A DNA stretch of 8,883 nucleotides from WHTB01 sp050699035 (GCA_050699035.1 JBOHDE010000169.1:1-8883); one strand, 5' to 3'; positions 1 to 6,002 are shown, counted from the first letter of the stretch. Program-made: numbers and translations. The notes: a model not told the origin generated them from the letters alone.

Positions 1-477
1 TCGGAAGGGCTGTCCGCGCAGGGGGCGGCCGAGGTGCGCCGGATCAAGGCCCGGGTCGACGCCGAGCGACTGCCGCGCGGGGCCGACCCGGCGACACACA
101 CCAAGCTGGGCCGCGGTGGGCTGGCCGACATCGAGTGGACCGTGCAGCTGCTGCAGATGCAGCACGCCGGACGGGTGCCCGGTCTGCGTACCACCAGCAC
201 GCTGCAGGCGCTGCGGGCGGCGGCGGCCGAGGGTCTGGTCGACCACGACGACGCCGCGGAGCTGGCCGAGTCGTGGCGGCTGGTCAGCCGGGTGCGTAAC
301 GCGATGACACTGGTGCGGAACAAGTCCTCCGACTCGCTGCCACGGGAGCTGCGGGACCGGGCCGGGGTGGCGTTCGTGTGTGGGTACGGCGCGGAGGGTG
401 CCGAGCACCTGGTCGACGAGTACCTCCGGGTGACCCGGCGGGCCCGCTCCGTCGTGGACCGCATCTTCTGGGACTGA
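1..477 (+). CDS. glnE: Glutamine synthetase adenylyltransferase/deadenylylase GlnE, C-terminal part
   Basis: This is the last 158 residues of a protein that enters from the left edge of the window and stops with TGA at 475-477. The fragment carries the motif KLGRGGLADIEWTVQLLQ (codons around 103-156), which is characteristic of the second nucleotidyltransferase half of GlnE. It is followed by an all-helical C-terminal region with the segment SWRLVSRVRNAMTLVRNKSSD and a terminal RARSVVDRIFWD, typical of actinobacterial GlnE ends. GlnE is a cytoplasmic enzyme that adenylylates and deadenylylates a tyrosine of glutamine synthetase in response to nitrogen status. In actinomycetes it commonly lies next to glnA genes, which would be expected to the left of this window. 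The frame is open to base 1, so only the 5' part is missing and nothing suggests damage. Identification is by family motif; activity is inferred. Confidence 0.93.
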   Translation, partial: SEGLSAQGAAEVRRIKARVDAERLPRGADPATHTKLGRGGLADIEWTVQLLQMQHAGRVPGLRTTSTLQALRAAAAEGLVDHDDAAELAESWRLVSRVRNAMTLVRNKSSDSLPRELRDRAGVAFVCGYGAEGAEHLVDEYLRVTRRARSVVDRIFWD

Positions 478-549
478 CCCGAGTTTTTCGTCACGGGGCG
501 CCCCGTGACGAACGTATCGTCACGGGGGCGCCCAAGACGAAAACTCGGG
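478..549. repeat. Composite palindromic element between convergent genes; possible bidirectional terminator
   Basis: The 75-bp gap between the glnE stop and the methyltransferase stop is almost wholly palindromic. An outer stem pairs 478-492 (CCCGAGTTTTTCGTC) with 536-549 (GACGAAAACTCGGG), perfect except for one extra T. Inside it, 489-510 is a perfect 22-bp palindrome centred on GGGGCGCCCC. A third, slightly altered copy of the same arm (CGTCACGGGGGCGCCC) lies at 518-533. The position between converging genes suits a two-way transcription terminator, but there is no clear U-run. The reuse of one arm three times also resembles a REP-type dispersed element. Structure is seen directly; function is inferred. 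Confidence 0.75.
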
Positions 550-552
550 CGG

Positions 553-1848
553 TCAGGGGGTCGGGCGCGGGGCGAGGGAGAGCTGCTGCACCCGCAGGTA
601 GCCGGTGCGGAAGCCGGCCTCGCAGTAGGCCAGGTAGAACTCCCACATCCGGCGGAACGTCCCGTCGAAACCGAGGTCGCGGACCTGCGGCCAGCCGTCG
701 ACGAAGCGCGCTCGCCACTGTCGCAGCGTCTCCGCGTAGTGCAAGCCGAGCTCACGCTGCTCCGCGACCTGCAGCCGGGTGTGCTGGGCGAGGTTGGCGT
801 CGATCGCCCGCAGCGACGGGATCAGCCCACCCGGGAAGATGTACTTGTGGACCCAGCCGTAGGTCCGCCGCGTCACCAGCATCCGGTCGTGGTCCATCGT
901 GATCGCCTGCAGCCCGACCCGGCCACCGGGCGCGAGCAGCCGGTCGAGGGTCGCGAAGTACGTCGGCCAGAACTCCTCGCCGACGGCCTCGATCATCTCG
1001 ACGCTGACCACCGCGTCGTACTCACCCTCCACCTCGCGGTAGTCCTGCAGCCGGACCTCGATCCGGTCGTCGAGCCTGGCCTCGGCGATCCGCCGGCGGG
1101 CCAGCTCGCGCTGCTGCCGGGAGATGGTGATCGTCGTGACGTACGCGCCACGCTCGGCGGCCCGGATCGCCAGCGCACCCCAGCCGGTGCCGATCTCAAG
1201 CAGCCGGGTGCCGGCGCCAACCCGGGCATAGTCGAGGATCCCGTCGATCTTGCGCAGCTGGGCGGCCTCGAGGTCACGGTCGTCGTCGCCGTCGAGGCGG
1301 TCGGGGAACCAGGCCGAGGAGTACGACATGGTCGGGTCGAGGAACGTCGCGAACAGGTCGTTCGACAGGTCGTAGTGCCGGTGGATGTTGTCCCGTGCGC
1401 CGGCGACCGTGTTGGCCTCGTTCGCCGGCAGCCGCTTGTCGACGAGGCTGCGCAAATGCTGCAGCGGCTTCGGTACCAGCCCGGTCAGCCGCGCCGCGAA
1501 CGGCGTCAGCAGGTCGGCCAGGTCGGTGCCGGGTCCGGCCGACCAGTCGCCGGCCATGTAGCCCTCGCCGAAACCGGTCAACTGGTGCGCGCCGACCCGT
1601 CCGAAGACGTCGCCGGGCCGGTGCAGCACCATCTCCGGCGCATCGGCACCCCCGCCACCGAGCCGCTCGCCGCCGGGCAGCGTCACCCGCACCGGCAACC
1701 GCCGGATCGCGCGGCGGAAGAACGACCGGGCGATCGCCGCGGCGGCGGTCGGCCGTGGCCGCTCGGCCACGTCCGGCCAGATCGCCGGGTCGACCGGCTC
1801 ATTCGACGGGTCGGGTGCGACACCCTGTTCCCCTGCGGTGGTCGTCAT
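553..1848 (-). CDS. UfaA1/BfaB-type SAM-dependent fatty-acid methyltransferase (cyclopropane-fatty-acyl-phospholipid synthase family)
   Basis: 431 residues. Family members use S-adenosylmethionine to methylate the double bond of phospholipid acyl chains at the membrane, giving cyclopropane or 10-methyl(ene) chains. An N-terminal domain (about 20-140) contains IHRPG-like and FGEGYMAGDW (93-102) segments. HYDLSNDLF (158-166) precedes the Rossmann methyltransferase domain with the SAM motif LLEIGTGWGALAI (216-228), VSVEMIEAVG (281-290), HKYIFPGG (334-341) and a C-terminal YLAYCEAGFRTGYL. From memory the whole architecture, including the N-terminal WPxVA segment and QAITM, resembles mycobacterial UfaA1, implicated in tuberculostearic acid synthesis. 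No BfaA-type reductase gene is adjacent. Residue 178 is Ser where E. coli Cfa has a Cys. The ATG at 1848 is chosen because AGGAGG (1856-1861) lies 7 nt upstream. It converges on glnE and lies about 100 bp downstream of the hydrolase gene; its good ribosome site allows independent expression. Product could be a cyclopropane or a methyl-branched chain. Confidence 0.9.
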   Translation of the reverse strand: MTTTAGEQGVAPDPSNEPVDPAIWPDVAERPRPTAAAAIARSFFRRAIRRLPVRVTLPGGERLGGGGADAPEMVLHRPGDVFGRVGAHQLTGFGEGYMAGDWSAGPGTDLADLLTPFAARLTGLVPKPLQHLRSLVDKRLPANEANTVAGARDNIHRHYDLSNDLFATFLDPTMSYSSAWFPDRLDGDDDRDLEAAQLRKIDGILDYARVGAGTRLLEIGTGWGALAIRAAERGAYVTTITISRQQRELARRRIAEARLDDRIEVRLQDYREVEGEYDAVVSVEMIEAVGEEFWPTYFATLDRLLAPGGRVGLQAITMDHDRMLVTRRTYGWVHKYIFPGGLIPSLRAIDANLAQHTRLQVAEQRELGLHYAETLRQWRARFVDGWPQVRDLGFDGTFRRMWEFYLAYCEAGFRTGYLRVQQLSLAPRPTP

Positions 1849-1947
1849 CGAACGCCCTCCTGATGCTCAGGTCGCGGACGGGGTACGACGGGTGGCGAAC
1901 CCACCACCGGAGCCCATTCAACCGGATCATCGCCCCGGCCCGAAGCC

Positions 1948-2694
1948 CTACCGCGGCGCGCGCGCCCGTGAGCGGGCGATGCTGACCACGGCGCCGAGCC
2001 GCCCGCGCGACCGGCTCCAGCGGGGGAGCGGGGCCGCGGGACGGTCTGCGTCAGGCGCCAGCGCCAGCGCCAGCTCCGGGTCGACGGTGACACCGAAGCA
2101 GCTCGCCACGAACCGGCGGACCAGCTCGTCCCAGTCGCCGTGCCGGTGCAGCAGCGCGTGGGTGTCGCCGGCCACCGCGAACTCCGCTACCTCGGTGCCC
2201 TGCCGCCGTAGCCGCTGCACGAACAGTCCGGTCGCCCGCGGGCTGGTCATCTGGTCCTCGTCACCGTGCGCGGTGACGACCAGCCGACCGCCGAGGTCGG
2301 GCACCGGCTCACCCTCGGGCAGCCAAGGTGCGAGCCCGAGTACGCCGACCACGCGTGGGCGGTCTCCACAACGCATCGCGGCCCGACCACCCATCGAGTG
2401 GCCGATGAGGGCGACGCGCCGGATCCGCGCCGGCAGGCCGTCGAGCACCTGCCGCAGGTCTGACATCGCGTCCGCGTCGACGCCGTTCCAGCCGCGGTAG
2501 CGGTAGCGGATCAGCCCGATGGACGCCTCAGGTGCGGCCCGGTGCGCGGCCGCGGCGAACGGCCACATCCGCAGCAGCGACGGCCTTCGGTCGTGCGGGT
2601 CCTCGCGCGAGTGCTCCTGGCCGCCGTGCGCGAGGACCACCAGGTCGGTCGCACCGGCCTGGTCGTTGATGAGGTCGAGTCGGGGGCGAGACAT
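1948..2694 (-). CDS. Alpha/beta hydrolase (dienelactone hydrolase-like serine hydrolase)
   Basis: 248 residues from the ATG at 2694 to TAG at 1948. The fold is recognisable from LVVLAHGG (18-25, oxyanion region), the nucleophile elbow GHSMGG (98-103, Ser100), the strand plus acid turn VVTAHGDEDQ (139-148, Asp145 or Asp147) and the catalytic-His segment GDTHALL (176-182, His179). Arrangement and length fit a cytoplasmic alpha/beta hydrolase; no signal peptide is present. The substrate cannot be deduced. The last 40 residues are Arg/Pro/Ala-rich and look like a disordered tail. No Shine-Dalgarno sequence precedes the ATG, but TAGGCT ends 8 nt upstream, suggesting a near-leaderless transcript. 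An in-frame ATG at 2718 would add eight residues and also lacks a ribosome site. The gene is divergent from the thioredoxin gene, with 84 bp between starts, and same-strand upstream of the methyltransferase gene. Confidence 0.88.
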   Translation of the reverse strand: MSRPRLDLINDQAGATDLVVLAHGGQEHSREDPHDRRPSLLRMWPFAAAAHRAAPEASIGLIRYRYRGWNGVDADAMSDLRQVLDGLPARIRRVALIGHSMGGRAAMRCGDRPRVVGVLGLAPWLPEGEPVPDLGGRLVVTAHGDEDQMTSPRATGLFVQRLRRQGTEVAEFAVAGDTHALLHRHGDWDELVRRFVASCFGVTVDPELALALAPDADRPAAPLPRWSRSRGRLGAVVSIARSRARAPR

Positions 2695-2702
2695 CGAGCC
2701 GC

Positions 2703-2708
2703 AGCCTA
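2703..2708 (-). promoter_or_regulatory. Putative -10 box (TAGGCT) of the alpha/beta hydrolase gene
   Basis: Minus-strand TAGGCT is followed by 8 nt and then the ATG at 2694. Transcription would begin at or within two bases of the start codon. The same hexamer sits in the same place before the MmcQ/YjbR-like gene at 7729. No convincing -35 box is visible. Confidence 0.4.
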
Positions 2709-2778
2709 CGGGGAACATCTGACGCCGTGACCTGGTTGAATCCGTGAGGACCCCGATAGCGACGCGAGGAGCATGTGC

Positions 2779-3147
2779 ATGGCCACCATCACCGCCACGG
2801 CGGAGAACTTCGAGCAGACCGTCACCGGCAAGGGCATCGTGCTGGTCGACTTCTGGGCGGAGTGGTGCGGTCCGTGCCGCATGTTCGGCCCGATCTTCGA
2901 GGCCGCGTCGGAGCAGCACGACGACATCGCGTTCGCCAAGGTCGACACCGAGGCGGAGCAGAGCATCGCCGGCGAGGCGCAGATCACGTCGATCCCGACG
3001 CTGATGGCGTTCCGCGACGGGATCCTGGTGTTCCGTCAGGCCGGGGCGCTGCCCGCACCGGCGCTGGAGCAGCTGATCGTCGCGCTCCGCGAGCTCGACA
3101 TGGACGACGTACGCGCCAAGGTCGCCGAGTCCGAGGCCGGCCGCTGA
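2779..3147 (+). CDS. Thioredoxin
   Basis: 122 residues. Thioredoxins are cytoplasmic dithiol-disulfide reductants, normally recharged by thioredoxin reductase. The active site WCGPC is at residues 29-33 (Cys30, Cys33), preceded by VLVDFWAEWC, and the cis-proline loop SIPT is at 71-74; both are intact. Length is slightly above the usual 105-110 because of a charged C-terminal tail (about 108-122). No signal peptide or lipobox is present. The start is the ATG at 2779 because GAGGAG (2766-2771) lies 7 nt upstream; the in-frame ATG at 2773 would sit only one base after that ribosome site. No thioredoxin reductase gene is in the window, so this is a stand-alone thioredoxin, divergent from a hydrolase and followed by a palindromic element that may end its transcript. 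Confidence 0.94.
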   Translation: MATITATAENFEQTVTGKGIVLVDFWAEWCGPCRMFGPIFEAASEQHDDIAFAKVDTEAEQSIAGEAQITSIPTLMAFRDGILVFRQAGALPAPALEQLIVALRELDMDDVRAKVAESEAGR

Positions 3148-3163
3148 GCCACGGCGCCGCCGC

Positions 3164-3202
3164 AGGTCGAAAATTGCCCAATTGGGCAAAGTTCCACCTC
3201 GA
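3164..3202. repeat. Palindromic repeat, left copy, abutting the assembly gap
   Basis: The core TTGCCCAATTGGGCAA (3174-3189) is a perfect 16-bp palindrome. It sits in a larger imperfect dyad (3164-3199) in which AGGTCGAA on the left mirrors TTCCACCT on the right; 15 of 18 positions pair. Bases 3174-3202 are repeated identically at 3303-3331, on the other side of the N run. The location 3' of the thioredoxin gene would suit a terminator, but the identity to the other copy suggests a repeated element. Confidence 0.8.
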
Positions 3203-3302
3203 NNNNNNNNNNNNNNNNNNNNNNNNNNNNNNNNNNNNNNNNNNNNNNNNNNNNNNNNNNNNNNNNNNNNNNNNNNNNNNNNNNNNNNNNNNNNNNNNNN
3301 NN
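3203..3302. other. Assembly gap (100 N)
   Basis: Exactly 100 ambiguous bases, the conventional length for a scaffold gap of unknown size. Nothing can be read here. Because both gap edges carry the same 29 bases, the true content may be anything from nothing (overlapping contig ends) to a tandem repeat array or an inserted element. Confidence 0.98.
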
Positions 3303-3331
3303 TTGCCCAATTGGGCAAAGTTCCACCTCGA
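3303..3331. repeat. Palindromic repeat, right copy, abutting the assembly gap
   Basis: These 29 bases are identical to 3174-3202, in the same orientation, and begin with the 16-bp palindrome TTGCCCAATTGGGCAA (3303-3318). The copy starts exactly at the first called base after the gap. Confidence 0.85.
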
Positions 3332-3366
3332 CCCACGGCATCTGCCCCGGTCGTTGACGTGTGTCG

Positions 3367-3395
3367 TTGACGGTGGGGCCGGGCACACCTAGCGT
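3367..3395 (+). promoter_or_regulatory. Sigma70/HrdB-type promoter of the C39-like peptidase gene
   Basis: TTGACG (3367-3372), a 17-nt spacer and TAGCGT (3390-3395) match the actinobacterial housekeeping promoter consensus well. Transcription should start near 3402, leaving about 40 nt of leader with the ribosome site GGGGAGGG at 3427-3434. A second TTGACG at 3354-3359 has no -10 box at the right distance. Together these indicate that the peptidase gene is transcribed independently of the thioredoxin. Confidence 0.7.
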
Positions 3396-3441
3396 TCGCA
3401 CTGTTACCGACAGTCGACCGCTGGACGGGGAGGGCGCCGTG

Positions 3442-4728
3442 ATGGGGAAAACTCGCAGCCGGAGATCGGCCCATTGGGTGGGGTTGGTCGTGCTGGCGGT
3501 GCTCGCCGCCGGGTTGACCGCGGCGCCCGCGCAAGGTGACGAGCCGCGCAACATCGCGTACACCGGCTTCTCCAGCCCGGACCAGCTCGCCGCCGGTGAG
3601 CACGACGGCACCCGCGCGACGCACGGCGACCTGCGGTTCGCCCGTTCGGTCGGCACCCGTGACTACGACGACCCGTTCGACGACGCGGGCGCGCGCAGCT
3701 ATGACTACGCGCGCTGGACGTCGCCGACCACGGAGCCCGGGTTCGCGCTGAGCGAACTGGTCGCCTCCTGGACGGCCCGGACGCCGGGCGACACGTGGGT
3801 CGAGATCGAGATGCGCGGCACGACGACGCAGGGCAGCACCAGCAAGTGGTACGTGCTGGGCCGCTGGGCCGAGGACGACACGTACCTCCACCGCACCTCT
3901 GCCGGCAGCCAGCGCGACGCAGACGGCCGGGTCGCGATCGACACGTTCGTCGCGGCCGACGACCACGAGATGGACAGCTACCAGCTCCGGGTGACGCTGC
4001 TGCGGGCCAGTGGCAGCCAGCTGTCGCCGACGGTCCACTCGGTCGGCGCGATGGCGTCGCACCTGCCGGACACCGCGGCGGCCACCGAGGCGAGCCCGCT
4101 CGGCGGTGCGGAGGGCATCGTGCTCGACGTACCGACGTACTCCCAGGAGACGCACATCGGCCACTACCCGCAGTGGGACGACGGCGGCGAGGCGTGGTGC
4201 AGCCCCACGTCGACCGCGATGGTCCTGCGCTACTGGCAGTCCGGGCCGCGGCCGGATGACTACGCCTGGGTGGACCCGGACAACGACCCGTGGGTGGACC
4301 ACGCGGCGCGGCACACGTTCGACTACGCCTACGACGGCGCCGGCAACTGGCCGTACAACACCGCCTATGCCGGCCGCTACCGGATGAACGCGTTCGTCAC
4401 CCGGCTACGGTCGCTCACCGAGGCCGAGCAGTTCATCAAGGCCGGGATCCCGCTGGTCGTGTCGATGTCGTTCGAGGCGGACGAGCTGGACGGCGCCGGC
4501 TACGGCACCAACGGCCACCTGATGGTGATCCGTGGGTTCGACGCCGAGGGCAACGTCGTCGCCAACGACCCGGCGTCGCACCTGATCCCGGACAACGACG
4601 AGGTCGAGGTGACCTACGACCGGCTGCAGTTCGAGAACGCCTGGCTGCCGCACAGCGGAGGGATCGCGTACGTCATCGCACCCAACGGCAAGCGGTTGCC
4701 GGAGGCGCCGGACCAGGCGAACTGGTGA
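3442..4728 (+). CDS. Secreted C39-like cysteine peptidase family protein
   Basis: 428 residues. A Sec signal peptide is evident: basic MGKTRSRRSAH, a hydrophobic stretch (12-27) and a likely cleavage after APAQG (about 28-32). Residues 35-205 form a non-catalytic, Trp/Asp-rich beta-type region of unknown role. The C-terminal domain (about 225-415) resembles the papain-like C39_2 fold: LDVPTYSQ (228-235, candidate oxyanion Gln235), EAWCSPTSTAMVLRYW (250-265, nucleophile Cys253), GHLMVIRGFD (358-367, catalytic His359) and NDPAS (375-379, Asp376). All catalytic positions are present. Unlike the bacteriocin-exporter C39 peptidases it is not fused to an ABC transporter, so it is probably an extracellular hydrolase with unknown substrate. 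The ATG at 3442 is 7 nt after GGGGAGGG; a GTG at 3439 is the alternative. A good promoter lies upstream, and the stop is 3 bp from that of the convergent gene. Confidence 0.85.
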   Translation: MGKTRSRRSAHWVGLVVLAVLAAGLTAAPAQGDEPRNIAYTGFSSPDQLAAGEHDGTRATHGDLRFARSVGTRDYDDPFDDAGARSYDYARWTSPTTEPGFALSELVASWTARTPGDTWVEIEMRGTTTQGSTSKWYVLGRWAEDDTYLHRTSAGSQRDADGRVAIDTFVAADDHEMDSYQLRVTLLRASGSQLSPTVHSVGAMASHLPDTAAATEASPLGGAEGIVLDVPTYSQETHIGHYPQWDDGGEAWCSPTSTAMVLRYWQSGPRPDDYAWVDPDNDPWVDHAARHTFDYAYDGAGNWPYNTAYAGRYRMNAFVTRLRSLTEAEQFIKAGIPLVVSMSFEADELDGAGYGTNGHLMVIRGFDAEGNVVANDPASHLIPDNDEVEVTYDRLQFENAWLPHSGGIAYVIAPNGKRLPEAPDQANW

Positions 4729-4731
4729 CGT

Positions 4732-5031
4732 TCAGAGCGTCCAGGTCTCGGTGACGTCGAGGTTGTAGAACGTCGGCGGGCCGTCGCACAGCTCGGCCAG
4801 CCGGGCCGCGAACTTCTGCGTCTCCGGGTGGTCGGAGTTCTGCATCGCCGACTCGTAGGAGTCGAACTCGATGATGCTGAGGAAGTAGCCGGGGCGGTCG
4901 CGGTCAGTGGTGATCGTCGCCCTACGTACCGTGGAACCCTCGTTCGGTGCGGCCTGCATCTCCTCGCCCAGCGCCCTGACCTCGTCCATCCGCGACGTCT
5001 TCGCCTCGACGATCTGTACGAAACCAGCCAT
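4732..5031 (-). CDS. Small dimeric alpha/beta-barrel-like protein (antibiotic-biosynthesis-monooxygenase type fold)
   Basis: 99 residues. The pattern FVQIVEAKTSRMDEVRALGEE (beta strand then helix), a basic strand with RRATITTDRDRPGYFLSIIEF (second and third strands), the helix around YESAMQNSDHPETQKFAARL (59-78) and a last strand YNLDVTETWTL fits the ferredoxin-like fold of small ABM/Dabb proteins. Some of these are cofactor-free monooxygenases; many have no known activity, and none can be assigned here. No signal peptide or membrane segment. The ATG at 5031 is supported by AGGAGG (5038-5043) 6 nt upstream. It lies 77 bp downstream of the VOC gene on the same strand, so co-transcription from the VOC promoter is likely. 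Its stop is 3 bp from the stop of the convergent peptidase gene, leaving no room for a separate terminator. Confidence 0.75.
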   Translation of the reverse strand: MAGFVQIVEAKTSRMDEVRALGEEMQAAPNEGSTVRRATITTDRDRPGYFLSIIEFDSYESAMQNSDHPETQKFAARLAELCDGPPTFYNLDVTETWTL

Positions 5032-5108
5032 GGTGATCCTCCTGGAGTGCACGGTTGTGTCGGTGAGACCATGCGCCGGTTCTGGCCACTCCGCAAGACC
5101 TCGCGGGT

Positions 5109-5498
5109 TCAGCCGAGCCGCTCCCCGATGGACAGGATGTTGCCGTCGGGATCCTTGAAGTAGGCGACCTTGCCGTCCGGAAAGGCGGCGATGCCCTTGG
5201 CGTCGGTCACGACCGGCGGCTGGTCGTACTGCTCGAACGCCACGCCCTTCGCCGTGAGCGCGTCGACGACCCGCTCCACGTCGTCCACCTCCCAGCCGAG
5301 CTGCGTAGCGGTCGACCAGCCGACGTTCTGCGGTGACGGAAAGACGTGGACGGTCGTGTCGCCGCCGCACGTGTAAGTCCGGCCGCCGTCGGACGAGTCC
5401 GTGCCGCCCGACAGGCCGAGCCGGCCCTCGTAGAACTCCTTGGCGCGGTGCATGTCGGAGACCGCGATCGCCGCCCCCACCCGGTACTGGCTCAGCAT
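5109..5498 (-). CDS. VOC-family (glyoxalase/bleomycin-resistance-like) protein
   Basis: 129 residues, the normal length of a single VOC module pair. The first beta-alpha-beta-beta-beta unit begins VGAAIAVSDMHRAKEFYEGRLGL (7-29), the usual start of the fold, and the second unit spans LGWEVDDVERVVDALTAKG (67-85) to AAFPDGKVAYFKDPDGNILSI (about 104-124), where KDPDGN is the hallmark C-terminal turn. VOC proteins include metal-dependent lyases, dioxygenases and drug-binding proteins. The usual glutamate metal ligand near the end is not obvious here (the end reads NILSIGERLG), so the reaction is unknown. The ATG at 5498 follows GAGGGG (5505-5510) by 6 nt. A promoter at 5538-5566 drives it, and the dimeric-barrel gene follows 77 bp downstream, probably as a two-gene operon. 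Confidence 0.85.
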   Translation of the reverse strand: MLSQYRVGAAIAVSDMHRAKEFYEGRLGLSGGTDSSDGGRTYTCGGDTTVHVFPSPQNVGWSTATQLGWEVDDVERVVDALTAKGVAFEQYDQPPVVTDAKGIAAFPDGKVAYFKDPDGNILSIGERLG

Positions 5499-5537
5499 CG
5501 TCGACCCCTCTCCTCGTCGTCGATCTGGTCGCCCGCC

Positions 5538-5566
5538 ACGCTACTCGTGGTTCGCGGGTACGTCTG
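5538..5566 (-). promoter_or_regulatory. Promoter of the VOC/dimeric-barrel operon
   Basis: On the minus strand CAGACG (5566-5561), a 17-nt spacer and TAGCGT (5543-5538) form a promoter with the same -10 hexamer as the peptidase promoter. The -35 box keeps the GACG part only. The start point near 5531 leaves a leader of about 33 nt with the ribosome site at 5505-5510. Confidence 0.6.
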
Positions 5567-5630
5567 GGATGAAATGAACCCAGGCCGACCGAATACTCGC
5601 CCCGACTTGCCCGGTCCGACCCAGGCTCCG

Positions 5631-5691
5631 CACCAAGTGAACGAAATGGTTGTCAGCTGTCGCTGATCGCAGCACTATCGTTCACTTCGTG
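5631..5691. repeat. Inverted repeat with 14-bp arms around a 33-bp centre
   Basis: CACCAAGTGAACGA (5631-5644) is mirrored by TCGTTCACTTCGTG (5678-5691); 13 of 14 positions pair and the inner 10 are perfect. A smaller hairpin (TCAGC 5653-5657 with GCTGA 5662-5666) sits in the centre, slightly off the outer axis. This could be a cruciform-forming repeat unit or a pair of operator half-sites upstream of the VOC operon; the spacing of the arms is wide for a simple operator. Confidence 0.7.
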
Positions 5692-5742
5692 GCCCACCGC
5701 CCAGGGCGAACGCCACCGCCCCTCGCACTGAGGTTGCGCGTA

Positions 5743-5804
5743 TGTCGGGCACTTCGCACGTGCATTCTGCGGATAGGTGTCGGGCAGATCATGTGCGACG
5801 TGCG
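5743..5804. repeat. Dispersed repeat, copy 1 (contains two sub-units of TGTCGGGCA...CAYGTGC)
   Basis: TGTCGGGCA followed by CACGTGC occurs at 5743-5763 and again, slightly altered, at 5778-5796. Bases 5759-5783 match 8788-8812 at 23 of 25 positions, including the identical 15-mer CGTGCATTCTGCGGA, and weaker similarity continues for about 16 more bases. CGCACGT (5755-5761) and ACGTGCG (5798-5804) form an inverted repeat bracketing the unit. Confidence 0.7.
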
Positions 5805-5822
5805 GACCGGTGTGGATCGGCG

Positions 5823-5891
5823 ACTTCACCCCTCGAACCGCTACTTTCGGCCCCGATTCCGGGCTCAGAATGTCGGTTCGGGGGGTGACGT
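5823..5891. repeat. Inverted repeat with 18-bp arms and 33-bp loop
   Basis: ACTTCACCCCTCGAACCG (5823-5840) pairs with the reverse complement of 5874-5891 at 16 of 18 positions. The loop contains a weaker GCCC/GGGC dyad. The arms are too widely spaced, and lack a U-run, for an ordinary terminator. It lies directly beside the dispersed repeat copy 1, so both may belong to one larger repeated element. Confidence 0.7.
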
Positions 5892-6002
5892 TGTGGCCGG
5901 CGGGCACGGACAAACATTTCCCCGGATACGGGTTCGGCGCCAGCCCCCCGAGCACTCGTGACGATTTCAGCGTGGTGAAGGGGACCGTGCGTCGATGCGT
6001 CC

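Larger units (their letters stand above)
5499..6002. other. Gene-free region of about 500 bp rich in palindromes and repeats
   Basis: No reading frame here has convincing protein character. The left end holds the promoter and leader of the VOC operon. The rest contains a 14-bp inverted repeat (5631-5691), a repeated TGTCGGGCA/CAYGTGC block (5743-5804) that recurs at 8788-8828, and an 18-bp inverted repeat (5823-5891). From about 5892 to 6002, the tail next to the DJ-1 stop, I see nothing further. The base composition is somewhat less GC-rich than in the flanking genes. Confidence 0.7.

Noticed and set aside
505..1863. A 452-codon plus-strand frame opposite the methyltransferase
   Set aside because: It is a mirror frame of a clearly recognisable gene, low in complexity, with no ribosome site and no domain character.
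1890..1905. GGTGG/CCACC hairpin downstream of the hydrolase as a terminator
   Set aside because: The stem is only five pairs with no U-run; such stems are frequent in DNA of this composition.
2736..2762. TTGAAT...TAGCGA as a thioredoxin promoter
   Set aside because: The spacer is only 15 nt and the start point would fall inside the ribosome site, so the evidence is too weak to annotate.
2773..2778. Upstream ATG as the thioredoxin start
   Set aside because: It begins one base after the ribosome site GAGGAG; the ATG at 2779 has the proper 7-nt spacing and the usual Met-Ala thioredoxin start.
1948..4314. A very long minus-strand frame of 788 codons running through the N gap
   Set aside because: Only its last 249 codons (2694-1948) look like protein, the hydrolase. 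The rest is antisense to the peptidase and thioredoxin genes and translates the Ns as X; high-GC DNA commonly gives such open antisense frames.
5044..5092. GGAGTG/CACTCC dyad between the VOC and barrel-protein genes
   Set aside because: Six-base arms 37 bp apart are expected by chance; no terminator or operator claim is justified.
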